Assembly: GCA_951799445.1 (NCBI GenBank)
Contig: OX637288.1
Location: 622,501-686,500, forward strand
Direction: 5' to 3'
From: Pseudisothecium myosuroides
Taxonomy: Eukaryota; Streptophyta; Bryopsida; Hypnales; Lembophyllaceae
DNA length: 64,000 nt
Below the pieces are notes generated by a model. The model did no database searches, was not told the origin of the DNA, and was given only the letters and a program-made list of their open reading frames with translations. Within the stretch, counting starts at the first letter, position 1. The number at the start of each line of letters is the position of its first letter. Positions 45,876 to 58,290 of the stretch are shown here, in pieces. The position numbers and the translations under genes were made by a program.

Positions 45876-48155
45876 ATGAGGAAGGATTTCTCAGAATGGT
45901 ATACTGTTACATCAAGTGGTAAAGTGAAGTGCAAAGCATGCAGCTTGGAATTTGCAAATCGAAAGTGCCGCATGTTGAGTCATTTGGGATATGAAGGGAG
46001 GAATGGTACTCGTGACACAAGAATAAGCCTATGTACGCGATTGACATCTGGAGTTCGAGCTCTTTTTCTTCGATGTGATGGATCATTCCCACGGAGATTG
46101 GATCTTGAGAATGTAGATGGCCAACATCTTCCAATAGTCACAAATAGTACGCCAAATGGAAAGGATTCAGACCGTTCAACTCATGAGGACTCGTGCACAG
46201 CTCCCATTCAAACAGTTTGTTCAGCTTTGGGAATGAACCAAAACACAGAATCCAGGAGCCAACAAGAAACTCCACCTTCTTCCATCAGTAGGCCTCGTAG
46301 ACATTGCCAGCTAACAGATGGTTTTGAAGAAGCTGGTAGACGCAATTTGAATACATTGTGGGCTAATTTTTTCTATTCAGCAAACATATTGTTCGCGGTA
46401 GCGAAAAGTGAAGTATTCAAAGAGGTAGTGAAGAGAACAACTGAGTTCAAAAGGCCATATAGCCCTCCTTCGTATAATGCTTTACGAACAAAATTGTTAG
46501 ACCAAGTGAAGGGAGATATTGAGGTGAAATTGCACAAGGGGATAGAAAATAGTATCCAAAAATTTGGTGCAACATTGTCTACTGATGGATGGAGCTCAAT
46601 TACAAATCAGCCATTGATAAATGTGATGCTCGTGTTTTCCGCGAGAGAACAATTCTTGGGATCAGTGGACACAAGTGGGTTTGAAAAAAATGCAGAGTAT
46701 TTGGCAACTATTTTGGACACATTTATACAGAAGGTAGGGCCTCAGAATGTGGTGTAAATAACCTCGGATAATGCTCTTGTGAATCCTAAAGCCGTGCAAA
46801 TTATAACGAAGAAGTATCTGCACATTTTTTTTCAAGGATGCGTAGTCCATGCCTTGAATTTGTTGCTCAAAGATTGGGGCAACAAAGGGTGGATAGGGAA
46901 TTTGGTTAATGAAGCACAGATGGTGCTTAAGTTTTTTAGAAAGCGACACATGCCGCTTGCACTATTTCGTACTTACGAAAAGGAATTGAGCTTGTTGATG
47001 CCGGGGGAAACAAGATTTGCCTCCAATTTCATTGCATTGAAGCGCTTGCTGAAGGTGAAGAGTGCATTAAAACAAAGTGTGACTGACTCGCGTTGGGATA
47101 CATACGTGAGGACCTTGTCGGACAAGAAAGGCAATAGTCGTACAAAGTCTCGACTTGTGAAGAGGATATTGAACAGCTTTGAATTCTGGAAGAATTGCAA
47201 GAATTTGGTTGAATTGCTGGGCCTTGTTGTTTATGGCCTCCATGATCTAGATGCAAAAACACCATGCACGGGCAAGGTTCTACATATTATGCGGAAAATG
47301 CGGCAACATGTGTTGGATATAGATAATCCACCTTTTTGCTTGACCAAGGAAGAAGTGAAACCACTGCAGCAGGCATTCCAGAATCGATGAGAATTAGTGG
47401 AGAATGATCTCATGTATGCTAAGGCTCTTTTAAACCCATACCTTCTCCACGACACAGAGTTAGCCAACGATGATCATGCAATTGACGCATGCAAGAACGT
47501 ATTCAGGCGAATATGTAAACCTGGAGAGTACGCTGACGTTGTTAAGGAGTTCATGGCTTTTCGACATCGTGAGCCTCTTTTTCACAACATGTTAGATCCA
47601 AATGAGTCCAAATTATCAGCGCACGCTTGGTGGGATTTTGAAGGAGTATGCGAGAAACTCATTGTTCCAATTGCGAGGAGAATATTGGGGCAACCTGTAT
47701 CTTCATCTGCATGTGAACACAATTGGAGTAGTTATTCTTTTGTTCACAACAAATCTCATAACAAGTTAAAAACAAAGAGAGCCATGAATTTGGTGTATGT
47801 GTATACAAATTCAAGAGTCTTGTCCGCATCAAAGGAGAGAGATGAGAAGGAGTGGTACCATAAGAATGCGGAGTCGGAAGAATCTGAGGGGCCTATTAAT
47901 GACGACGACAGCAGTGATGATGATGATGATTTTCTGGAAGGAAAAATTGTTAATTACGTCTATGACAAAGAACGTGAAGACATGGAGCAATCGAAAGATG
48001 AACAAGGAAGAAGTGATGCGGACCTTCTAGATGACGTACGCCACGATATGAATGGACACATGCACAATTCCGGTGGTAGCAGATGGAATATGCACAATGA
48101 TAATGTGACCAACAATAAGGGAAACGAGTATGATTTCCCTGTAGAGGATGGTCAC
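45876..48155 (+). pseudogene. hAT-family transposase (BED finger, DUF659), two stops
   Basis: One reading frame from ATG 45,876, broken by TAA at 46,755-46,757 and TGA at 47,388-47,390, and cut at its end by an LTR at 48,156. The N-terminal BED-type finger has 'CKAC' with downstream His and Cys ('MLSHLGYEG', 'ISLC'). The DUF659/RNase H-like part has 'TDGWSSITNQPLINV' (first Asp) and 'ITSDNA' (second Asp, right after the TAA). The C-terminal hAT dimerisation block has 'SSACEHNWSSYSFVHNKSHN', holding the catalytic Glu and conserved Trp. The tail is acidic ('DDDSSDDDDDFLEG'). The enzyme would move its transposon by cut-and-paste. Both stops could arise by one C-to-T change (CAA to TAA, CGA to TGA). 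No intron is needed. Confidence 0.88.
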
Positions 48156-49325
48156 TGTCGTACGCGCAATCTAGGCGTAAGTATCCTTAACACCAAAAAG
48201 ATGATAAGATAACACGAAATATCGTCCCAGAAGATTCTAGTATGTTTCAGCAAGCTAAGGAGTATCGGGGTCTTTATCAAAACAACAAAACCCAAGCAAC
48301 ACCTATTTCTTTTCCTATTTCTAACACAATGGTCTTCCGGATTCCAATCCGGATCTATCCCTTTCCGGTTTCCGATTTGATCCGGATTCCGCGTCTCACT
48401 TCTTAACTGCGACCGGTTTTCTACTCCCCTGTTTTATCCTCAAGGTGTCCGCATTTGATCTTTAGAGGAGTAGGAACGCACCACTCATAGACATCTATTT
48501 CTCTGCACAAAACTTCATACTAAACAATCCTAACCGAGTTTTTATTGTAGAATAGAGAAAGTAATAATCCTCACAATTCCCCGGGTAGCTTGCCCGGAAA
48601 ACAGGTCACTCAGAATTGCCTCCTTCCGCTTCTACTACAACGACAGATCAAGACAGCCGGATTTGAAAGAGATTCGTACATCTATCTACCAAACTGATCC
48701 TATGATTGGCAGACCTTCCGGTGAGTGGGGATTTTCCGCTGGCGGTCGCTTATCTCCGCTCGGAACCCTCCCTGGATTCCGGACTCGCATCCGCACCACT
48801 CCTTAGAACCGGATCACCGTTACGGCAATTTAAAGGTACCACGCTCAAGTCCTTACTCACAAGTCTAGTAAAGTTTCCTCACAAACTTATTCGCTCAAAT
48901 CAGGTCCTACTAATTCTCAATCCGGATTCCTCCTCACCCGCCCTCTCTCACACTTTTGACACTTCATAAACGACTCAAGAAAATGCACACATAGCCAGAA
49001 ATCCGAATGTCCACTTAGTGGCTCAGATTAGAGAAAAGAGAATATGAACATAACCTAATGCACATAAAATGGGCAAGGATGGAATGAGAGGGCAACAAGC
49101 TGCCCTCCACTTAAAAACTCAAACAAAAAGCCAAAAAGGGCACACCTGAAATCCAAATGACCAATCAGCAACTAACCGTAATATCCGGAAAGTTCAAAGT
49201 CAACTACTCCTACGAATCCGGAACCGGGCCCACGCACGGAAAATCCGCTCCAGATTCAAAATCCTAACTACTGCAAACATACTAACTAACTACTTTCCTC
49301 GCTTTGATTTCTTCGAGCTGCTACT
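48156..49325 (-). mobile_element. LTR C2 fragment (3' third)
   Basis: Begins at the LTR terminus 'TGTCGTACGCGCAATCTAGG', equivalent to 19,984 in C1, and follows C1 closely to the end of the C-type ORF ('gatttcttcgagctgctact'). There D3 starts. Only the last few codons of the ORF are present. Confidence 0.85.
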
Positions 49326-49385
49326 TGTGGGCGCAAGATTACCCACCCTTGGTAATAAAACGAACACCGACCAGGTTCTATGCCT

Positions 49386-49460
49386 TTATCCACATTTTTT
49401 AATATATGGGGGTGATGTGAGCGCGGTCCACTGTGCCTTCCAAGCAATGGATCTTTTTTG
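49386..49460 (-). CDS. D3 micro-exon 2
   Basis: After 'aacgttag' it encodes 'QKRSIAWKAQWTALTSPPY' plus a short tail and TAA. Compared with D2 the frame is kept despite base differences. Confidence 0.5.
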   Translation of the reverse strand, partial: QKRSIAWKAQWTALTSPPYIKKCG

Positions 49461-50715
49461 CTAACGTTTCCTAAATTTCGTGGATGGCAGCGAATAATTA
49501 GTAATGCATGTAGTAACTCACAAGTTAACTGTAATGTTCAGAGTGTTGGTGAAATCCTAACTCCCTAACTATCTATCCTATGTCGAGGGTCGACTGAGTA
49601 GTGGGTGCCATTTATAACGTCCCTAACTACGTAAAAAGAGGAACCCCTATGTTCCTTCCATGAACCCCTAAGACTATCTTGAATTCCTAAGACTCCACTT
49701 AGAAGTTCTACTTTTTAAAGCTGCCCCTACCGTTCCAACTTCGGAATGTGACTCTAGATTTACTTCTTTAACTTGGTTCTTAACTACTGACTTGTGCTCG
49801 ATGTTTTGACTTTTAATTCTAGGTTTCTATTCCTAACTTAACTCTAAGATTTACCCTTGAATTTTAACTCTATGTTTTAACTTTTAACTCTAAGTTTTTA
49901 CTCCTAAAGTAACTCTAAACTCTACCCTTGAATTTTAACTTTATGTTTTAACTTTTAACTCTAAGGTTTGACTCTACGTTTTCACTTTTACTCTAGAGTT
50001 TTTCTACTTCCAACAACTAACTCTAATTTTAACTTCTACCTCTAACTTTTAACTTCTACCTTTAGCTTTTCACTCTAACTTTTTACTCCCCAATTAAAAC
50101 TAAAGTTTAACCTTTAAATTTAATCTTAATCTTTTGACTTTTGACTTTTGACTTTCTACTTCCAGTTTTAACCCTATCGTTTTAATCCTAGATGAACTCT
50201 AAATGTTACTCCAAGTTTTGACTTCTATTTTCCTCCTCTATTCCTAACTCAAAAATCTACTTCCTAAGTTGATTTTCAATTCTACTGTTGACCTCTACTT
50301 TCTACTCTAATTTTTGACTCCCTAAAGTTAGCTCTAGATTTTGACCTCAGAAGTTCATCTTAAAAAAGTAAAAGTGTAAGTTGATTCTAATTCTAACTGC
50401 TAATTACTCCATAATTTTAATCCTAAATTCTCCTTCTAATTTAAACCTAATTTCCGTCCATGGTTCTTTTCGGATGAAATTTTATTCAAAATTCCTCCGT
50501 CCTACCCCCTATCGCTTAACTTAGCCTAACGCGGTCAGTTTACAGTCAAATCTTAATTATAAGCTGTTTTCGGAAACCTCTCTTCCTAATCTATCAACTT
50601 TTGAATCTAAACTTCTAATCTACACTAATCTCGGATGCTAATCACGCTCTAAGGGCAGATTAGAAAAATAAATGCTAATTAGGGAGAAACATCAAAGATT
50701 AAATAAAAAACTCAC

Positions 50716-50778
50716 CTCTTCACTATCGGTGTCGGAAATGGCTTCGTCCACGTCCACGTGTACATCCTCACGCTCCAT
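50716..50778 (-). CDS. D3 micro-exon 1 (acidic, 21 codons)
   Basis: 'MEREDVHVDVDEAISDTDS' plus EE, then the donor GTGAGT. Joined to 49,386-49,460 it gives 45 residues. Confidence 0.6.
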
Positions 50779-51430
50779 GGTAGTCTTTGGCTTTGTTTTG
50801 AATTTTTTCCAAGCTCACCGCTTATTGAGAAAATATTACAATTTTGATGATCTAAACTCCCTCTTTCCCTTCCTCCTTTCTTTTCTTTCTTCCTCTCTCT
50901 TCTACACTAGCACTATTCCACCTAAGCTTTTATGAGTCTTACACTATGGTTTCAAACTCCGAGAAGGGTTTAAATGTTCTTCCTACCCTCTTACGCAACC
51001 TTGCTTTGTGTCATCCTAATCCTCCTCCCAACGGTTGCAAGGAGTTCTTCTAGATTTCCTACCTAATCTCCTAAATAGGCACTATTCATCGTCTCTCTCT
51101 CTTCCACTCCTATAACACATCCATCTCCCTAATTTCCTTTCATTGTGTGTAGGTGTGAGTGGTGATGCAGGTTGAACCGGATGTTTTTTTGCAGGTGGCG
51201 CGTGGAATGGCAACCTCTATTTCTCCCTCCTCCCTCCTCCCTTTTGTATTTTTAGCCCTAGTCCTACTTCAACCCCACTTAGCACAAAATTAGTCCAACA
51301 TGCTTTTGGTTTGGTTTGCCTTTGTTTGTGTTCGGGTTTGGGGAGAACCAAAAATAATAAAAAAAACGAGAGAATCCAAAATTTGGGGAGGAGCCCAAAT
51401 GGCCCCAGCCTCCCCTGCTGGACTGAGAGC

Positions 51431-51560
51431 CTGCTGTACCGAGAGAGCCTGCTATACCAGGAGAGCTGTTGTACCGGAGAGTTGCTGTACCGGGAGAGCT
51501 GCTGTACCGGAGAGCTGCTGTACCGGAGAGCTGCTGTACCGGGAGAGCTGCTGGCCCTCC
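51431..51560. repeat. 'gtaccgggagagctgct' tandem repeat in D3
   Basis: Seven or more units of about 16-19 bp. They occupy the place where D2 and D4 have 'cagcatacagcc' repeats. Confidence 0.85.
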
Positions 51561-52182
51561 GGCTGGCTGGCCTTCCCGGCTGGCTGGCTGGGGGGTCGGC
51601 CAAAAAATTTTAATTATTTTTTTTTTTTTTTTTCGGTTATGGTTGCTGGTTCTGCTTGTTGGCTGGCTCGTTTGCTGGTCTAATGTTGGTTGGCTCGTTA
51701 TGCTGGTCTGATGTTGGTTGGCTTGTATGCTGGTTCTGATGTTGGCTGGCCGTATGCTGGTTCTGGAACTCGATTTCTGACTAAGGCTAAAAAGACTGGA
51801 AATTTGGCTAAAGCTAAATAAAAAGACTAGATTCTTGCTAACCTAGGGGGGGATAGAACTTTGGGGGGTGCTAGATCTACTAAGATTTTTGGGATACAAC
51901 TAACTAAATAAAACTTTGGGGAACCACTAAACTCTCTTAAACTTTGGGAAATGACTAAACTTTACTAAGTGCCAAGGAACCTACATATCTTGGAAGCTAA
52001 ACTCTAGAGGTTTCCACAAAGGTCTTGGAAACTAGACTTTGGATCTAAACACGGGGGAGGTGCAAAGCTTCGCCGTGAAATTGGTTTTAACACCAACTTT
52101 AGGACTTCTAGACTCCTCGGGAGTTCAAAGCTCCGCCGTCTACACTTTTAACATACGCTTTAGGACTTCTACTTTGTTACTA

Positions 52183-52503
52183 GTTCAAAGCTTTGCCATT
52201 CCCAAGGGGGTCCACACAGTGAGAGAGACTTTAGAAGAGGGAAAAGCTAAACTTTTAAAGAAAACAACTACACGTGAGTTCAAAGCTTCGCCGTCCCGGA
52301 GAGGGGTCCACACAGTGAGAGAGACTTTAGAAGAGGGAAAAGCTAAACTTTTAAGGAAAACAACCACACGTGAGTTCAAAGCTTCGCCGTCCCGGAGGGG
52401 GGTCCACACAGTGAGAGAGACTTTAGAAGAGGGAAAAGTTAAACTTTTAAAGAAAACAACCACACATGAGTTCAAAGCTTCGCCATCCCGGAGGAGGGTC
52501 CAC
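52183..52503. repeat. 95-96-bp tandem array in D3, four units
   Basis: Units start near 52,183, 52,278, 52,374 and 52,470 with 'ttcaaagcttcgccgtcc' or variants. The last unit is cut by LTR A2. Confidence 0.9.
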
Positions 52504-52734
52504 TGTCGCAAGGTAAATTTTTGGTTTTTTGTAAGTTATCTAAATCTTGGAACGGAAACCGTGATCTGGGATCCGGATTCAAGTAGGAGGTAACCGATAA
52601 CCGGAAATTAACTAATGGAACGGAATAGATGACAATCCGGATTTGATCTGAATCTGAACCGGATTAGAGTTAGAACGGATCTGAATTGGATCGGAATGGG
52701 TCAGGAACGGATTTGGTCATGATGACAGATTAGA

Positions 52735-52742
52735 CTATATAT
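52735..52742 (+). promoter_or_regulatory. TATA box of LTR A2
   Basis: CTATATAT about 230 bp from the LTR start, in the same conserved block as in A1; about 280 bp upstream of the ORF's ATG. Confidence 0.6.
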
Positions 52743-53018
52743 GGGCTGACCAATCCAGTGGCCACTCTTTTTCAATCTTCATTTGCGGAAATCTCGCTCC
52801 AGCGCGTATTTAGCCTCTCTTCCCAGCGTTTTGCTTTCTTGTTTTGAGTTGGTTTGTGTGTGCGTGTTAGTGTGTTAGGGCGCGCAGCGCTTTAGTGTGC
52901 GTTGCAGGTTTAGAGGTATTCCGGTTGAGATCGGAAGAGCGAAGGTGAGAAACGGGACGTGCGGCTAGGAGAGGGAAAGGTAGCCACAGTCAGGATCCGG
53001 TTAGCACAGTTCGTGTCC

Positions 53019-54788
53019 ATGCCTCAGCTCCGTAAGAGTAGAGCAGGGCCGTCCAGTTCCTCCGCAGCAGAAGTAAAACTCCGGAAGGTGTGTCCGGTTA
53101 TTCCAACGGACGAGAAGGAAAAGGACAACCTGATAGAGGATTTGGCCAAAATGGGCTGCGAAGGACTAATCGATAAACCCTGGGGGTTTAGGGAGGAGCA
53201 GATGATTCGAGAGTTACTCGGAAAGCTCTCCAACCAGTTTGAGAAAACTCTCCGCGGAAGTCCGGGCAACTGGACGGAGGAGATGTGGAAGGCCGTGTAT
53301 GAATTCCGGTCTGGAGGTCGAGGGATGGCCTCCTCGAAGGAGGGTTACACGCGGGGGAAATTCCGGTGCAACGTGGACTCCAAAGATGGACATGCGGTTG
53401 CTGATTGTCTGGATGACCGGCACCGGAACCTCCTACAGTATCTGGTTCCGATCATCCACCCGGAGAAGCCGACGAGGGTGACCATCGCCATCGGGAACCT
53501 CATTTTCGGAGCCCTGAGCGGGGAACGGAAAGTGGACTGGGCCAGGATTTTGTTCGACCTGGTCAACCGGCTAATTTCGAAGATCGGAGGAAGTAGACCG
53601 ACTCCGTTGAGTCCCTACCTCGTCCATCTGTACAAGCACAATCAACTCCTCACGGATACGGAGGAGAAGGAGTGGAAGATGCATGAGTCACTCCTGAAAT
53701 ATGGGGAATCGGAATCGGAAGAAGAAGAACAGGAAGAAGTATCCGGTTCCGAGGAGGAAGAAGAGGAAGAGGAGGAGCTACACCGGCCGCAGCACAAGCG
53801 GCAGAAGACGACGCCTCCTCACCGGAGAGGAACCCCAACCCCTCCGGCTGAGACCTCCAACCCAGGGAAGAAACCGGTTTGTGGAGAACCGGGTCCTTCC
53901 GGATCGGATCCGACGGATCCGTTCAACCAGCTGATCAACATCCTGAGTGATGTGAGAGCAGACTGGACGGTGAAGAAGCTGATTCTGAATCAGATCAGCG
54001 AGCTGGTGGGAGCACCAGCAAACAGCAACCTGGCAGGAGTGGTTGCAGATTTTATCTCCAGCCCGGATGAGATCCGAAAGCAAGAAGCGGAGATACGACG
54101 ACTCCAAGAGGAGAACGAGTCGTTGAAGACGGAAATGTTGCTCCTCAAGGAGGACATGGCTACCACCCGGGAGATGGCAGAGGCTACCCGGAAAGTAGCG
54201 GAGGACGTGAAGGCCACATTCGGAGCAACCGGAGAGGCCATCACCAAGTCAAAGTTGTTTGACGAGGGAGTCCTCAAGGAGAATAAGATATCCGGGACCA
54301 GGTTGGTCCGGATTTTGACAGACTACTCCGAGAAGGTGGAGTTAGTCATGATGGACGCACGAGAGGCTGCAAACCGGATGGAGGAGAGCAGCAGGAAGCT
54401 GAACGGAGTGACGTTGTCACGGTCGTTCCATCTGTCCGATCTTTCAATGCCCGGATCTTTTCCGAACGTGGGCATTCAGACGGAAGGAAAGGATCGGACT
54501 CCCCAGTCCAAGAAGAGTGGGAGGAAACTCGCGCACACCATCAACCTGGATTCGTCACCGGATCTCCCAGAACGTGAAACAGGGGAGCGGAACCGGAACC
54601 TGACGGACGTTTTCGAGCAGCTTGGAACGGAACCACCCAGAAGTCCCACACTGAACCCGGGGAAAGATCAAAGTATGGATCTGACCCCAGATTAGGGTGA
54701 GGATCAAGAACAGAGCGTGCACCAAGGCGAAGACAAAGTCATGGACGAAGAAACGGATCAAGGAGTAGATCCGGTTATGGTAGGATAG
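53019..54788 (+). pseudogene. LTR-encoded protein, A type, near-complete copy (one late stop)
   Basis: ATG at 53,019 ('MPQLRKSRAGPSSSSA'); the upstream extension lacks an ATG. N-terminal domain: 'DLAKMGCEGLIDKPWGFREE', 'MIRELLGKLSNQFEKTLRG', 'GNWTEEMWKAVYEF', 'DGHAVADCLDDR', 'PEKPTRVTIAIGNLIFGAL', 'PLSPYLVHLYKHN'. Then an acidic Glu run, a basic 'RPQHKRQKTTPPHRRG' patch, and 'DPTDPFNQLINIL'. A coiled coil ('EIRRLQEENESLKTEMLLL'), a helical block and a C-terminal tail follow. A TAG at 54,693-54,695 stands where A1 has Gln; beyond it the frame continues to a TAG at 54,786-54,788. With or without the last 31 codons the main domains are whole. Function unknown. Confidence 0.8.
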
Positions 54789-57040
54789 TTAGGATTTTAG
54801 TTGTAAATATTTGTTAGTTAGGACCGGACCGGGTTTGATCCGGATGTGTCTGGTCTGGATCGGATGTTTTCCGGTCTAGCCGGCTCGGCGGGGACCGAAA
54901 GTTCCGCGCGGACTTTTCGGGCCGCTTTATGTTGACTTTTGAGTTCTTAAATGTATATAGTCAGTCTCTGCGAAGGAGACTGGGAGTCTTTTCCCTTGAA
55001 TTTTTGTGTGTTTTCTATTGATTCCTTGTTGTACGTCTCTCCCGCGCGTGGCAGGGCTGTTTTGGTGAGGAGTTAGGAAAATGTATGCAGATTCTAGAGA
55101 GATTTCTCCCCTTGGTGTGTTTGTTTTGCTCTTATGTGTATGTGAGTGGGTTTTCTAAGTGTTGGGAGCGGATTTCAGTTCCTCAGCGCCTCTACAGTTC
55201 ACAATTCCGGGCGAGAAAACCGTTGTTAGGCTAGGCGGATAGGGAAGGAGTCCTTAAACGCGCTAGAACTCCTGGATAGGAAATCCGGTTGAGTGCCCGA
55301 TCTCCCGTGAGGTCTCGCTGCCCTAGTTGGTAAACGGAAGGACTTTAGTTGATGTTGGAACGGACGAGTTCGCTTGTAACCACCTAACTCCGCACGGAGG
55401 GAACTTGGCATCAAGGTCGTTGTAGTATGAGAGGATCGTACGGGGGGTCTTTGTGTGACCTGCCAACCGGATCGCTGTCCGGGTGGTTGTGAGAGATCAA
55501 ACCGGATCCGCGCTAGTCTAGGAGGTAGTGGATTAGAGAAGTGGGTCTTCAGCCACTATAAGTCACGGAAGGAGTGGTGGGCCTGCCACTCTCAAAAGCA
55601 AGCGGCGAACCCTCTGATGGTGAAACAGAGGCAAAACTAAACCGGAGTGGAGTGAGAGTACGTGTGCGAGGACCGGATCGGATCGGTCCAGAGGAGTTCC
55701 AGGATCAGAAGTGTTAGGATTCTGGGTTGTGGAAGTTTTACAGGACCGAATAGCTTGACAGACCGGAAGAAATAGAGAGAGGTCTGGTCGTTGTTTTCGG
55801 TGTGTTGTTGTTTCCGGTTTTAGATTTAGGACCGGAATGTAGAAATTGGATACTAGCTGAGCTTAAGTTGGGAATAGTGCTAGACACTTCACAGAATCTC
55901 GTGGGTTCGATCTTTAGAGTCATTTTGTTATGCTTTAAAGTGGTTTTTGGGAGTATAACAGGGAATTCGCTTACTCTGTGCTGCGACAATCATCCACGAC
56001 AAACCTCGGTACCAGATTAATTTCCCCCTCGAGCGGAAATTATTAAGGAACTGCTAAATTTAGCATCCTTATTGGAGGTTTGGTTTTGCCTTTAGCTTTT
56101 GGACACTTCCTAGAAGATTGCCTAAAAGTTTCGGGATTTTACAAAACTCCACGATGACTCCATGGGAAGTCAATAACCTTTGAAACTGATAGTAATTTCC
56201 TAGAAATTATCCAGAGTGCGGTAAAATCTCACTAAAAATTAGATTATAGTTTTATATATAAAATAAGCGACCAATCAAGTTTGAAGACTTTTCGATAGTC
56301 AAAAGTACCAGAATTGACGGCGACATTGAATTTAACAAAAATTTACAACATGGCGGCGGGTTGACCGGCGAACCAAGAGCTAACGGTGTCCGAATGTCGT
56401 GAACAAGGAATGTTTTCTTACTCTCACGAACCTTCCAGGCAACTTTGGCCAGTCAGTTTCCTCGGGAAATGCAAATTCCATGAACCGGGATTTTGACTTT
56501 TCTTTGAAGTTATTGTGAGTGGTTTTTACACATATTTACAACCTGAAAGTGGAAGGTAAGGTATCCCCAAGACTAATCGGGGTCTTCTGAATGTGATGGC
56601 GCAATCGGTTTTCAATTTGGAGTTGTTCTCAAGAAGATATGAAGAGTTCAGCCGTAAGTTTGACTTTTTTAGAGTAATTAGCGGTAATTCAAAGTTATTT
56701 CACAAAATATCTTGGTAAAAGTCGAAGATTGGATTTAGCCAAGATTTCAAATCTTTCTTTTAAAAGCCAATTTAGATTAAAGTAAGAAAATTTGGAAATA
56801 TCCTAGGGTTGTTTGCAAAATATCTTAAGGTCAAAATAGTTAAATTCCTAAATATCTTTGGGAAAATCTTAGATTTTATTTGGACAAGATTTCCTTTCTA
56901 ATTGAGGCTTGTTCTAGAAAATTCTAATGATTAAACAAAGATTATTTAGGAAATATCTTAGGGTAGTTTAGGATTTAGCGTAGGTTAGTTTTTGAGTAAA
57001 AGACCAAATGGTAAACTAAGGTGGCGGGGCCTTCTAGTGA

Positions 57041-57050
57041 GTATATAAGG
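57041..57050 (+). promoter_or_regulatory. TATA box of E
   Basis: GTATATAAGG followed by CCCCCCTCC; equivalent to 18,821-18,830 in D1. Confidence 0.6.
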
Positions 57051-58136
57051 CCCCCCTCCGAAGTTTGTCGTACCCCTTTTTGTTTCATTGTCTGCCTACC
57101 GACACTCTGTTGGAGTTTAGACATTCTCTTTTCTTGTTCAATTTACTTACCGGCTTTGTCGAAAGCAACTAGCTAGACCAAATTTTGGTCATCTTTGCTC
57201 AATTTCGTTCTCTTTGTCTTCTTTTAGTGAAGAGTTTGGTTTAAGGACTCGGGGTTTCCTTTTAACCTTCACAATCATATTAAAACCCCACTTTTGGGAG
57301 GTTTCATCCCCCAAACACCTGCATACCTTGTTTACGTACTAATTTCGTGTTTTGCAACAGCTATTGAGCTAGAATTCTTAAAGCGGTGAAGCTAGTCTTT
57401 ACCAAAAGATTCTAACACTCAAACCATTGACCAAACTTCGTTGTATAACAAAGTTTGGTTTGACTTAATCCTTAATGTTCGGTTTAAACACTTTCATGTG
57501 TATTTCTTTTAAGAATTAAAACCATTTGATACCTTGGGAATTATTTTAGTTCTTAATGTTTGGTTCAAACACTTTCATGTATACCTCCTTTCAGAATTAA
57601 AACATTCCTACAGCCACTTGGAACCATTCTTGACAAGTTTTGGCCTGGGGTTGCTCCCACACGGCGAAGCTTTCACCTCAACGGAAATTTACCTTGAAAC
57701 TTGAAGGAATAATTGGGAAAACCCTCGGTGTGTTGGCTACTTAAGCCAAGAACCCACACCCAGTGGCTCCTTTTCTTCCGCCGAAATGTGCTCAATTACT
57801 TTTCATTTCCATTGCCAAAGTTAGGAACTCTCATTGATAGTTTAGTTTTTGCTTAGTTTAGTTTATCCTTGCCTTTGTTTAGTTTAGATCACTTTGTTTA
57901 AGTTTATACCAGAAAACCTTTAGTTTAGTTAATCTTTGCTATAGTTAGTCTTGTTTAGCCATTATTTCCCAATTCCCAAAATATCCTTAGTAGTTTAGCT
58001 TTGTTTAGTTTAGTTTTGGTTGCTTAGATTATTCCAAAAAAACACCAAAAATACCGTTTAGTTATTGTGAATTCCTAAGTTATCAAAGATTAGTTTAGTT
58101 TTCTTATTAATCATTTAGTGTTGTTTGTTTTCCTAG

Positions 58137-58290
58137 AACCAGCAGTAGTTTAAAAAACCAGAACCAGCAGTAGCTTAAAATCAGAACCAACGTAGCTTAA
58201 AACCAGAACCAGCAGTAGCTTAAAACTAGAACCAGCGTAGCTTAAAACCAGAACCAACAGTCTGCTCAAAAACCCCGAACCAGCAGTAAC
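58137..58290. repeat. 22-24-bp tandem repeat, about seven units
   Basis: Units of the form 'aaccagcagtagcttaaaac' plus 'cag'. Confidence 0.9.

Larger units (their letters stand above)
49326..52503 (-). mobile_element. LTR-like repeat D3
   Basis: On the minus strand it ends at ...CTTGCGCCCACA (49,326). It contains both micro-exons, the low-complexity intron (49,700-50,400), a 'gtaccgggagagctgct' repeat block and the 95-96-bp array. Its upstream part is cut by LTR A2 at 52,504. No gag or pol is attached. Confidence 0.75.
52504..55988 (+). mobile_element. LTR A2 (3.5 kb), apparently solo
   Basis: Runs from TGTCGCAAGG (52,504) to GCTGCGACA (55,988). No primer binding site, gag or pol adjoins either side, so it looks like a solo LTR or a recombined remnant. 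TATA at 52,735-52,742. An exact flanking duplication is not seen: 'tccac' precedes the left end and recurs four bases beyond the right end. The 54,790-55,988 part is non-coding and matches 36,766-37,960 in reverse. Confidence 0.85.

Noticed and set aside
52504..55997. A 5-bp target-site duplication (tccac) around LTR A2
   Set aside because: The right copy lies four bases away from the LTR end, so it does not meet the definition.
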